In this document: positions 53,496 to 61,106 of the stretch, one piece after another
How the letters are laid out: each line of letters begins with the position of its first letter
How positions within the stretch are numbered: position 1 is the first letter of the stretch
From: Rhizobium grahamii CCGE 502
GTDB taxonomy: Bacteria > Pseudomonadota > Alphaproteobacteria > Rhizobiales > Rhizobiaceae
Assembly (NCBI RefSeq): GCF_000298315.2
Contig: NZ_AEYE02000014.1
Coordinates: 424,434 to 488,433 of the forward strand
Reading direction: 5' to 3'
DNA: 64,000 nt
Translations under genes and position numbers: made by a program
Notes under the pieces: generated by a model
The model's input: the letters and a program-made list of their open reading frames with translations, nothing else
Told to the model about the DNA's origin: nothing
Databases searched by the model: none

Positions 53496-54473
53496 ATGTC
53501 CCGGTGTGTATGCTTCCTCCTACTTTTCCTGCTGCTCCCGGTGGGCGCATTTGCGCAGGAGCTCCCATCCTGGAATGACGGCCAGTCGAAGCAAGCGATT
53601 GTCGAATTCGTCAAGAAAGTGACGACCGAGGGAAACGCCGACTACGTGGCGCCCGAGGACCGCATCGCCGTCTTCGATAACGACGGAACACTGTGGACGG
53701 AGCAGCCATTCTATTTCCAGCTTGGTTTCATTCTGGATCGGGTCAAGGCGCTTGCTCCCGAGCATCCTGAATGGAAGGAGAAGGAACCCTTCAAGTCGAT
53801 CCTTTCCGGCGACCTCAAGGGCATGGCCAAGAGCGGGGAGCGAGGCATCGTCGAACTGGCGATGGAGACTCACGCTGGCATGACGACCGACGAATTCCGC
53901 GAGATCGTCGTCGACTGGTTCGCTACGGCGAAGCATCCGAAAACCGGCAAACCCTATAACGAGATGACATTCCTGCCGATGCGCGAGCTTCTGGATTACT
54001 TGCGCGCCAACGGCTTCAAGACCTTCATCGTCTCCGGCGGCGGTGTCGAATTCATGCGCCCGATTACCGAGAAGGCGTATGGAATCCCGCCCGAACAGGT
54101 GGTCGGCAGCACGATTACGACGCAATATGCGCTGGTCGGCGATACGCCTGTTCTGAACCGGCTCCCGAAGATCGATTTCGTCGATGATGGCCCCGGCAAG
54201 CCGGTGGGGATCAACAAGTTCATCGGTAGACGCCCGATCTTTGCAGCCGGCAATTCCGATGGCGACTACGAGATGCTGCGCTGGGTCATGGCCGGCAAAG
54301 GACCACACTTCGCGATGATCGTTCATCATACCGATGCAGATCGGGAATACGCCTACGATCGCAAATCGGACTTCGGGAAGCTGGATAAGGCGCTCGATGA
54401 GGCGACCACCCGCAATTGGCTACTCGTCGACATGAAAGCCGACTGGAAGAAGATCTACGCATTCGATCAATAG
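53496..54473 (+). CDS. Periplasmic HAD-superfamily phosphatase
   Basis: A 325-residue secreted HAD hydrolase. Residues 1-21 form a signal peptide (FLLLFLLLPVGAFAQ). Motif I is FDNDGTLWTE with both aspartates, motif II IVSGGGVEF, the motif III lysine lies in GKPVGINKFIG, and motif IV is AAGNSDGDYEML. It resembles SerB-like phosphatases but is periplasmic, with a long cap inserted after motif I. Substrate unknown; a phosphomonoester released from the envelope or periplasm. Start 53496 follows AGGAG by 7 bases and lies 14 bases after the formylglycine enzyme gene, so same transcript. Confidence 0.87.
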   Translation: MSRCVCFLLLFLLLPVGAFAQELPSWNDGQSKQAIVEFVKKVTTEGNADYVAPEDRIAVFDNDGTLWTEQPFYFQLGFILDRVKALAPEHPEWKEKEPFKSILSGDLKGMAKSGERGIVELAMETHAGMTTDEFREIVVDWFATAKHPKTGKPYNEMTFLPMRELLDYLRANGFKTFIVSGGGVEFMRPITEKAYGIPPEQVVGSTITTQYALVGDTPVLNRLPKIDFVDDGPGKPVGINKFIGRRPIFAAGNSDGDYEMLRWVMAGKGPHFAMIVHHTDADREYAYDRKSDFGKLDKALDEATTRNWLLVDMKADWKKIYAFDQ

Positions 54474-54542
54474 GCCCGGCTGGCACACGTCCGGCCAGCC
54501 GTCACGCTCCATATCCTCGCTGTGAAACGAAAGGAACGGACA

Positions 54543-55073
54543 ATGTCAGAACTCATCGTTGTCGGCTTTGATGCCATGGATGAAGCAGACAAGGTGCTGC
54601 TGAAATTGAATACCCTGAAGAAGGAATACCTGGTCGATCTGGAAGATGCCGTCGTGGTGGTTCGCGACGAGGGCGGCAAGGTCCATCTCAAGCAGAGCCT
54701 CAACCTGACGGCGGTCGGCGCCACCTCCGGCCTGCTGTCCGGCTCGCTCTGGGGCGGCCTGGTCGGCTTGCTATTCCTCAATCCGCTCGCCGGCTTTGCT
54801 ATCGGCGGCCTTGTTGGGGCCGGCACCGGCGCGATTTCCGGCTCGCTCGCCGACTATGGCATCGATGACGAGTTCATCAAGTCGCTGGGCGGAACGATAC
54901 CAAACTCCTCTTCTGCTCTCTTTGTCCTTGTCCGCAAGGCACAACCGGAGAAGGTTCTCGCCGAACTGCACGGGCTGCGCGGTCGCGTCCTGAAAACGTC
55001 GCTGTCCCCGGAACAGGAGGAGCGGTTGCGCAAAGCGCTCTCCGACTCCTCGAGCACAGCTGCATCCGCATAA
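54543..55073 (+). CDS. DUF1269 membrane protein
   Basis: A 176-residue protein of the DUF1269 family. Pattern: ELIVVGFDAMDEADKVLLKL, LEDAVVVVRDEGGKVHLKQSLN, a glycine-rich hydrophobic hairpin (about 58-103, GSLWGGLVGLLFLNPLAG and AIGGLVGAGTGAISG), and LVRKAQPEKVLAEL. The hairpin probably inserts in the inner membrane. Function unknown. Follows the HAD gene by 69 bases, with a small inverted repeat at 54478-54500 between them. AAGGAA ribosome site. Confidence 0.85.
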   Translation: MSELIVVGFDAMDEADKVLLKLNTLKKEYLVDLEDAVVVVRDEGGKVHLKQSLNLTAVGATSGLLSGSLWGGLVGLLFLNPLAGFAIGGLVGAGTGAISGSLADYGIDDEFIKSLGGTIPNSSSALFVLVRKAQPEKVLAELHGLRGRVLKTSLSPEQEERLRKALSDSSSTAASA

Positions 55074-55080
55074 TCCATGT

Positions 55081-55109
55081 CCGGCGCGATGATCGTAAAA
55101 TCGCGCCGG
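55081..55109 (+). terminator. Hairpin after the DUF1269 gene
   Basis: Perfect 10-bp stem CCGGCGCGAT / ATCGCGCCGG with a 9-base loop, 7 bases after the stop codon. No T-tract, so termination may be partial. Confidence 0.5.
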
Positions 55110-55194
55110 CCCCTCCGATCGTTTGCGGTTCTTGTGAGCCTGAGCGATATTGCCCGCTCCTGATGGTGAGCGGGCGTATTGCGAGGGGCGGAAA

Positions 55195-56217
55195 ATGGCA
55201 ATCACCTCCACCGAGGCTCCCTCCTCGAAATGGCACTTTCTGGCGGTCGCCGCTCGCCTCGTTTTCCGATTGGTGGTCATCGCCTTTGTCGGGTGGTTTG
55301 CTCTCGCCGCCTTCTATCAGGCGCCGCCCGGATGGAAATGGCCGATTATAGCCTCCGCCGTCTTCGTTGGCCTGATCGCCATCCTGGCTGTCAGGCGGCG
55401 ACCGCTGCTCGCCAGCGTTTTGCTGCTGATAACGATGCTCGCAGTTTCCTTTTGGTGGAAAAGCATCGAGCCGAGCAACGACAGGGAGTGGGCCGCCGAT
55501 GTCGCCCATGGCATCACCGCAACCATCTCAGGCGATCAGATCACGCTGCACAACGTGCGGAACTTTCAATGGAGGACGACAGAAGACTTCGATCCGGTTT
55601 GGCAGACCGAGCAGTATGACCTCTCTTCTCTCCAATCGGTAGACCTCCTGAATTCCGTCTGGAGCAACCCCGCGATCGCCCACACGCTCGTCAGCTTTGG
55701 TTTTGCGGATGGCCGCCACATCGTATTTTCGGCCGAAATCCGAAAGGAACGCGGTGAAGCATTCTCGGAGATCGGCGGCTTCTTCAAGGAATTCGAACTG
55801 GTTCTGATTGCGGCTGAAGAGAGCGACATCGTTCGCCTGCGAACCAACGTCCGCCGGGAAACGGTGTCGCTTTATCCGCTCCGGCTCTCTCCGCGGGTCG
55901 CGCGCGCCCTGTTTCTGTCCTATCTCGATAAGGGTAATGCGTTGGCGGCACAGCCCGAATTTTACCAGACGATCACGGCAAACTGCACGACGATCGTCTT
56001 CAAGCTCGCCCGGCTGATCGATCCCGGCATCCCTCTTGATTGGCGCATCATCGTATCCGGTTACCTGCCGGACTATCTCTACGACCGCCACCTGATCCGA
56101 AACGATCTGCCGCTCGACGAAATCAGGAAGCAAGCCGAGATCAGTAGCCGGGCGCAGGCGGCACCAACGTCGAGTGACTATTCGAGGGTCATTAGATCAA
56201 CGTCGGACGGCGGCTGA
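55195..56217 (+). CDS. DUF4105 (Lnb-like periplasmic domain) membrane protein
   Basis: A 340-residue protein with three N-terminal membrane segments (about residues 15-37, 45-61 and 66-84) followed by a periplasmic DUF4105 domain. The domain shows HTLVSFGFADGRHIVFSAEIRKERGE and the conserved cysteine stretch ITANCTTIVFKLAR. The same Pfam family includes the Lnb lipoprotein acyltransferases of Gram-positive bacteria; whether this protein does comparable chemistry is unknown. GAGGGGCGG ribosome site before ATG 55195. Last gene of the sulfatase/FGE region on this strand. Confidence 0.8.
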   Translation: MAITSTEAPSSKWHFLAVAARLVFRLVVIAFVGWFALAAFYQAPPGWKWPIIASAVFVGLIAILAVRRRPLLASVLLLITMLAVSFWWKSIEPSNDREWAADVAHGITATISGDQITLHNVRNFQWRTTEDFDPVWQTEQYDLSSLQSVDLLNSVWSNPAIAHTLVSFGFADGRHIVFSAEIRKERGEAFSEIGGFFKEFELVLIAAEESDIVRLRTNVRRETVSLYPLRLSPRVARALFLSYLDKGNALAAQPEFYQTITANCTTIVFKLARLIDPGIPLDWRIIVSGYLPDYLYDRHLIRNDLPLDEIRKQAEISSRAQAAPTSSDYSRVIRSTSDGG

Positions 56218-56346
56218 CAATGCAGACGGCGTCCATTTGGTGCGTATCCTTGGAACGCATGTGCCAACGGCGCGTGACGCACCGGCCAAGACGAGTTTCA
56301 CAATCGCACGTATCTCGTGCTTGGCGCGACCGACTAAACCCGACAA

Positions 56347-58080
56347 CTAAAACGCAGTCGCCAAACCCTCGATCTTGAAGCGAGCGCCTGCCTTGACCAG
56401 CCCATCTTCGATGGACGCGGAAAGCGCGGACTGATAGCGCTGCTGTGTCATTTTTTGGCGGAAGGTTGTCTCAAACTCCGGCGTGAGTTTCCGAAGTTCG
56501 GCAAGGCCCTGCCCCGCTTCGTTCGACCCGAGCTGCCCAAGTGCCGCCACCCGCAAGGCGTTGATCAGGAACGTTCTGTCAGTCACCTGCTCTGCAAGGA
56601 GGGAGGCCTCCGACCAATCCTTTTGTCGGTAAGCGTCGAGTGCTAGCACCAGAACCGCATCGCGCGGAACAACATCGACGGACCTTTGGGCGTCCCTCGC
56701 AAGCGAAACACCTGCATCGAAATAGCCTAACGAAAACAGTACGAGGCCAAGCTTTGCCGCCACATCGGGATTGTTGGGGCTGAGCGCCAGCGCGCGATTG
56801 CCCGCAGCGAGCGCAGCGTCAATCCGGCCGCCGTAGAATTGCGCCAGCATCAGAGCGACATATGCACTGTCGGAGAGCGGCGCCAAATGGACAGCCCGAT
56901 TGGCAAGCTCGAGGGCTCGTGCCATCGTGCTCTCGTCGGCAGCCTCCGCCTGTCCCGCCAGCAACATCGCCAGCGCTGCGGTTGCGTCCGCATCATAACG
57001 GTTGGCGGCGATCGTTCGCTCCAGGCAATTGATTGTCCGTGCGACACCCGCTGCCCGGCCGTCATCCAGCTCGTACTCCGCTCGAAGGACGCAGGCATTG
57101 CCAAGCGAATCCTCGGCAGCATCGTGTGCTTCGATATTGTTGATGACCCCTCGCGTCGCTGCGAAGCGGCGCGCGAGTTGTGCAACTAGCTCGTCCCGAA
57201 CCGCCGTCGGGGCCTTACCGCTTGTATCGACCCTTTCGAGGCCGGACTTGAGAAGGTCGCCCGTCGCGGTGTCTACGATCTGCCACCAGATGCTGCGATC
57301 GTCGCCATCCCCATAATATTTCATGTCGATTGCGTAGGCGTTCGATTTCGCCGGACGAAGCACCGCGGCGAGCGGCCTTTTATTTCGATGGGTCTGGGAA
57401 ACCGTCAACGTCTGGAATTGCGTCAGGGCGGTCAGCAGCATGTCGCGGGTCACGGAAGCCTCTTCGCGCAAACCTTCATCGACCGCAGTCAGCGTGACTG
57501 CAACTGTAGGCTTGCCGGTCGTGACTGGCCGGGACGCAAAAACGGCAACACCACCGGCCACAGCCGCAACGATCACCATGGCCAGCGTGGCAAGCAACCA
57601 GGTCGGCGCGGACCTCGCTGGGGCGCCCAACACAACCATTGAGGGAGCTTGCTCAGCCGCAACGGCTGAAGGGGGGGCGGAATGTTCTCCATCACCGGTG
57701 TGTGGCAAGTCACCCGTAGACCGCGTGAAAACCGCTATATAGCGCCCTCGCGGGAGTTGGACCGTGACCCCGCCCTCTTCCGCAAAAGCCTCGTAATACT
57801 GGCTGAGGGAAGATCGCAATCGGCTCAGCTCGATGCGGACAATGGGATCGAGCGACGGATCGAAACTGCTTTGCCGACCCAAGACATCAATGGCGATGGA
57901 ATAGGCTTTCACACCGTCGGCACAACCGGCGAATTGCTGGTTCGTGATATATCTGAGAATACTCCGGCTTCGTTCTGTCGCTCTGAACCGCTCGTCAGCG
58001 AGCAGACGCTCCAGCTCTGCGCGGGCTTCCGGACGCGAAATTTCATGAGCCCAGCCTTCCAGTTCTTCAGCCTTCATCAT
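56347..58080 (-). CDS. Membrane-anchored winged-helix-like protein with TPR domain (ToxR/CadC-like architecture)
   Basis: A 577-residue protein. Residues about 10-115 contain SLDPIVRIELSRLRSSLSQYYEAF followed by VTVQLPRGRYIAVF, which mirrors the recognition helix (hxxxSRLRxxL) and wing (hxTxRGxGYxF) of OmpR/CadC winged helices; I infer DNA binding. A single membrane segment (WLLATLAMVIVAAVAGGVAVF, about 150-170) follows, then a large C-terminal part with TPR-like helices (ANRAVHLAPLSDSAYVALMLAQFY and later repeats). This would be periplasmic. The start could be 58080 or 58077, both behind AGGGGCGG. In other annotations this family is often labelled adenylate cyclase, but no cyclase domain is present. 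Confidence 0.6.
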   Translation of the reverse strand: MMKAEELEGWAHEISRPEARAELERLLADERFRATERSRSILRYITNQQFAGCADGVKAYSIAIDVLGRQSSFDPSLDPIVRIELSRLRSSLSQYYEAFAEEGGVTVQLPRGRYIAVFTRSTGDLPHTGDGEHSAPPSAVAAEQAPSMVVLGAPARSAPTWLLATLAMVIVAAVAGGVAVFASRPVTTGKPTVAVTLTAVDEGLREEASVTRDMLLTALTQFQTLTVSQTHRNKRPLAAVLRPAKSNAYAIDMKYYGDGDDRSIWWQIVDTATGDLLKSGLERVDTSGKAPTAVRDELVAQLARRFAATRGVINNIEAHDAAEDSLGNACVLRAEYELDDGRAAGVARTINCLERTIAANRYDADATAALAMLLAGQAEAADESTMARALELANRAVHLAPLSDSAYVALMLAQFYGGRIDAALAAGNRALALSPNNPDVAAKLGLVLFSLGYFDAGVSLARDAQRSVDVVPRDAVLVLALDAYRQKDWSEASLLAEQVTDRTFLINALRVAALGQLGSNEAGQGLAELRKLTPEFETTFRQKMTQQRYQSALSASIEDGLVKAGARFKIEGLATAF

Positions 58081-58210
58081 TGCCGCCCCTGCTACGCAAC
58101 GCTCAATGCCAAATAGAACAGATGGGTTTATTGCGCAGAAAACAAGGGGTTGCAATACGAAATGCTAACAAAACCAAAACGTGATCAACATGCGCGCGAA
58201 CCCGATCCTG

Positions 58211-58501
58211 TTACGGGACACCGCGCTCGAGACAGTACTTGATCACGTCGGCCTCGATCTCGGCACAGACGATCTCATATTCATGGACCATGGCGCGGTC
58301 TTCATCTCCGGCGGCACTCCTCAGCCGATCGAGCGTTGAACTCGCATCCTCATACGCTTCACAGAGGCTGCGAAGTGGCTCCGATTTTTCTCCGATCGTC
58401 TGAAGTCGTGCGCGGATAGCGGGCAGTTTCAGCATCAAGCGACGCAGCCCTCGCCGCTCTGCATCGGAAGATGTTCTGCCCTCATCATTTTCCTTGCCCA
58501 T
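58211..58501 (-). CDS. Small helical protein, function unknown
   Basis: A 96-residue, highly charged protein predicted to be mostly helical (RRLMLKLPAIRARLQTIG; EAYEDASSTLDRLRSAAG; MVHEYEIVCAEIEADVIKYC). I do not recognise a family. The start is set to MGKENDEGRTSS at 58501, because the conserved regulatory motif at 58563-58581 lies upstream and would fall inside any longer frame. It precedes the membrane regulator-like gene by 130 bases on the same strand, so the two may share a transcript. Confidence 0.6.
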   Translation of the reverse strand: MGKENDEGRTSSDAERRGLRRLMLKLPAIRARLQTIGEKSEPLRSLCEAYEDASSTLDRLRSAAGDEDRAMVHEYEIVCAEIEADVIKYCLERGVP

Positions 58502-58562
58502 GAAGACCACCCCGGCTCCAGTCGGCTTTGCTTGAGCGATCTTAGCGAGCTGGCGGCACGAC

Positions 58563-58581
58563 GGAAGTACGTAACGGTAAC
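58563..58581 (-). promoter_or_regulatory. Fifth copy of the conserved motif
   Basis: Read on the minus strand: GTTACCGTTACGTACTTCC, 17 of 19 positions identical to the copies at 44261 and 52439. It ends 61 bases before the start of the small helical protein gene. A GTTAACG element lies about 13 bases upstream of it. Confidence 0.6.
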
Positions 58582-58699
58582 AGACGGCGTTAACGGCTGC
58601 CGCTGGTTGCTTGTTACCTTGGCGTTTTAGGCTGCTCAACCGCGCGACATCGACAGAAATTCTGCGAATTCGGCCTGGGTGCTCGGCGGCCAAGAGAGT

Positions 58700-59908
58700 T
58701 CAAGCAGCCGGCATCATCGTAAAGAGTTCCTGGGCACGGTTCACGCCCCGAAGCACGTGCAGGCCGATCGAATGCAGATTGTCGATCTGCGACGGGGGAA
58801 CGATCGCGGCAAAACTCGCCGACATCAGAAGTCGCCGCTGCAGCGCCCGACAGAGAGAGACTATTCGGCTGACCTCGTTAACCGCGGGTCCGATAACTGT
58901 GAAGTCCAGCCGATCCTCGCTACCGATGTTGCCGTAAAAGACCTCACCAAGATGAAGTCCAAGATAGACATCAGTCACCGGCCTGCCCTCGATGCGGCGT
59001 TGCGCATTGAGATCGAGCAGGCGCCTGTCGAGCAGTGACCGGGCAGTCAGCGCGGCGGAGCAGGCCTCGCTCGATCGCCTGCCCTTGAAGATCGCCAGCG
59101 TGCCGTCGCCCATCAGCTTGAGCACCTCGCCTCCAGCTTCCTGGACCGACGAGATCACAGCGTCGGCGTAGTCGTTGAGCATCGGAATGATTTCCTCTGG
59201 ATCGACCGTGTCCGAGATGTGCGTGAAATTGGCAAGGTCCGAAAACCAGAGGGCTGCCGAAATGCGGTCGCTTTGACCGCGGGTGATCTTGCCGTGCAGT
59301 ACCTGATTTGCTGCATCCTGCCCGAGATAGACCTTGGCGATCGTGCCGGCCACGCCGCTAATCGTCACGCATTTGACGGCCAACGCCAAACAGGGAAGCA
59401 GATCCCGCAACACTGCAATGTCACTATCCGCGAAGCCTTCGCTTGATCGGGTGGCGAAGTGCGAGAAAAAGCAGTCGATGTCACCAATCGTCCCCGTGTC
59501 GCCGAACCGATGCGCCATGGCGATGAAGTCGGTGAAGCCCGCCGCCTTCAGATCGTCAAGCAGATAGAAGTCGGCAGGATCTTCCTTGGTCAGGCTTCTG
59601 CGGATCTCTCCGGACCCCGTCGTTTCCAGATGATGGAATGCCGAGCGAAGCCAATTGTCAGCCGTCACACCGGGACCGGAAAAACCATATTCCGAAACAC
59701 GCTCAACCGGTTCCCGGCTGTCCCATCGGAACGCCCTCCGCTCATAGACCGGATGAAGCGTGTCCATGACCGCGACGGAACGCTCGATCGGGTGTCCATT
59801 CGCACGACACCGCTCGCAAAATCCGGCGAGCAGGTCTGCTTCCGGCATACCTTTAAGTCCGCTCTGCATGAGCCAAGCGGTTATTTCTATGACGTGGCGA
59901 TCGTCCAC
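58700..59908 (-). CDS. Class III adenylate/guanylate cyclase
   Basis: A 402-residue soluble cyclase. Residues about 1-190 form a rhizobial-type regulatory domain of unknown ligand (AFRWDSREPVERVSEYGFSG region). The catalytic domain (about 210-350) has both metal aspartates, in LWFSDLANFT and LMGDGTLAIF, the purine-specifying Lys in VLKLMGDG, and GNIGSEDRLDFTVIGPAVNEVSRI with the transition-state Arg. It makes cAMP (or cGMP) from ATP/GTP. Position after the efflux operon may be coincidental; 125 bases separate it from the HlyD gene. Confidence 0.9.
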   Translation of the reverse strand: MDDRHVIEITAWLMQSGLKGMPEADLLAGFCERCRANGHPIERSVAVMDTLHPVYERRAFRWDSREPVERVSEYGFSGPGVTADNWLRSAFHHLETTGSGEIRRSLTKEDPADFYLLDDLKAAGFTDFIAMAHRFGDTGTIGDIDCFFSHFATRSSEGFADSDIAVLRDLLPCLALAVKCVTISGVAGTIAKVYLGQDAANQVLHGKITRGQSDRISAALWFSDLANFTHISDTVDPEEIIPMLNDYADAVISSVQEAGGEVLKLMGDGTLAIFKGRRSSEACSAALTARSLLDRRLLDLNAQRRIEGRPVTDVYLGLHLGEVFYGNIGSEDRLDFTVIGPAVNEVSRIVSLCRALQRRLLMSASFAAIVPPSQIDNLHSIGLHVLRGVNRAQELFTMMPAA

Positions 59909-60033
59909 GGCTGTCTCCTAGAACCGGGCGTCCATTTGTTTTTCTCGAGCCGAACGGCTCCGTTCCCAGTCATCGCTGGGACGCCCAGACCGGTGAACTT
60001 GACGTATTCGAAGGCGGCTCTTGAGCCGCCCAA

Positions 60034-60900
60034 TCAATTGACGATGGTGACGCTTGCCGTGCGACCGGCAACCAAAGCTGTGCCATCAGGCAGCGTATCG
60101 AGCGCCACCCGAACGGGAACGCGCTGCGCAAGCCGAACCCATGTGAAAGTGGGAGTTACGTTGGCCAGCTGGGCGCTGGTATCGCTTCGCTCCCGATCCT
60201 CGATGCCGCCCGCCACCCCATCGACGTGTCCCTTGAGAGGTATCTTGCTGCCCATCAGATAAACGAGTGCGGCGTCGCCAACCTGGATGCGGTCCAGCTT
60301 GTTCTCTTCAAAATAGCCCGCGACGTAATAGGAATCGCTATCGATCAACGCCGTAACCGCGGTACCCGCCGTCACATAGTTCCCCGGCTTCATCGAGAAG
60401 TTGGTCAGCACACCATTGACCGGCGCCCTCACCACGGAGCGGTCGAGGTTGAGCTGCGCAGTGTCGCGGCTGATCACCGCCTGGCTGTAGGCTGCCTCGT
60501 CCTGTTGGACGGTTGTTTCAGCTTGCTGGATCTTCTGGCGCGTCACCGAACTCTCACCCAATTTGCGATAAAGCTCGAGATCGCTTCTTGCCATATCAAG
60601 GGCAGCCTTGCTGCTTTCGATCTGCGCTTCGGCCTGACGCAGCGCCAGCGAAAAGCGAGCCTGGTCGATGCGGAAGATCACGTCGCCTTTCCGGACGGCC
60701 TGATTGTCCTTTGCGTCCACTTCGCTGACGATCCCGGAAACATCGGCGGCAAGCCGCACGACGTCCGCACGAATTTTACCGTCCCGAGTCCAGGGCTCGT
60801 CCATATAGTAGTCCCAGAGATGCCAGCCGAGCACTCCCGCCAGGGCAACCATGACGCCGGTGAGCACAAAGCGACCGGAATGAGCGAGAAGCGATTTCAT
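60034..60900 (-). CDS. HlyD/AaeA-type membrane fusion protein
   Basis: A 288-residue periplasmic adaptor. One N-terminal membrane anchor (LTGVMVALAGVLGWHLW), then a lipoyl/barrel-sandwich half (KIRADVVRLAADVSGIVSEVDAKDNQAVRKGDVIFRID in blocks), a helical hairpin (about 80-140), and the second lipoyl half LDRSVVRAPVNGVLTNFSMKPGNYV. It links the inner-membrane FUSC transporter to an outer-membrane channel. Its ATG overlaps the DUF1656 stop by 4 bases. Length fits AaeA. Confidence 0.9.
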   Translation of the reverse strand: MKSLLAHSGRFVLTGVMVALAGVLGWHLWDYYMDEPWTRDGKIRADVVRLAADVSGIVSEVDAKDNQAVRKGDVIFRIDQARFSLALRQAEAQIESSKAALDMARSDLELYRKLGESSVTRQKIQQAETTVQQDEAAYSQAVISRDTAQLNLDRSVVRAPVNGVLTNFSMKPGNYVTAGTAVTALIDSDSYYVAGYFEENKLDRIQVGDAALVYLMGSKIPLKGHVDGVAGGIEDRERSDTSAQLANVTPTFTWVRLAQRVPVRVALDTLPDGTALVAGRTASVTIVN

Positions 60901-61106
60901 AGTGACACCTTGTTCAGAGACAGCGCGATGGCGCCAAGCAGGCAGAAATACATGGCCGTGTCGAAAAGCGGCCGATGCCAGACCAACCGGTAGAAGCCGG
61001 CGGACGCCAGTACCCGCCGCAGGACCGAATTCAGAAGGTAGGCTGCGAATGCAATCGCGCCGAGCGTCGGGATGAAGACCCCGTAAATGTCGATATCAGG
61101 CCTCAT
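60897..61106 (-). CDS. DUF1656 (AaeX-type) small membrane protein
   Basis: A 69-residue protein with two membrane segments (YGVFIPTLGAIAFAAYLL and LFDTAMYFCLLGAIAL), the AaeX/DUF1656 pattern starting MRPDIDIYGVFIPT. Always found between FUSC and HlyD genes in aromatic-acid efflux operons. Overlaps both neighbours by 4 bases (ATGA), so it is made in step with them. Its own role is unknown. Confidence 0.88.
   Translation of the reverse strand: MRPDIDIYGVFIPTLGAIAFAAYLLNSVLRRVLASAGFYRLVWHRPLFDTAMYFCLLGAIALSLNKVSL

Noticed and set aside
56254-56278. GGAAC-N16-CGTG resembling an EcfG promoter
   Set aside because: The -10 element lacks the last T of CGTT, and no plus-strand gene follows.
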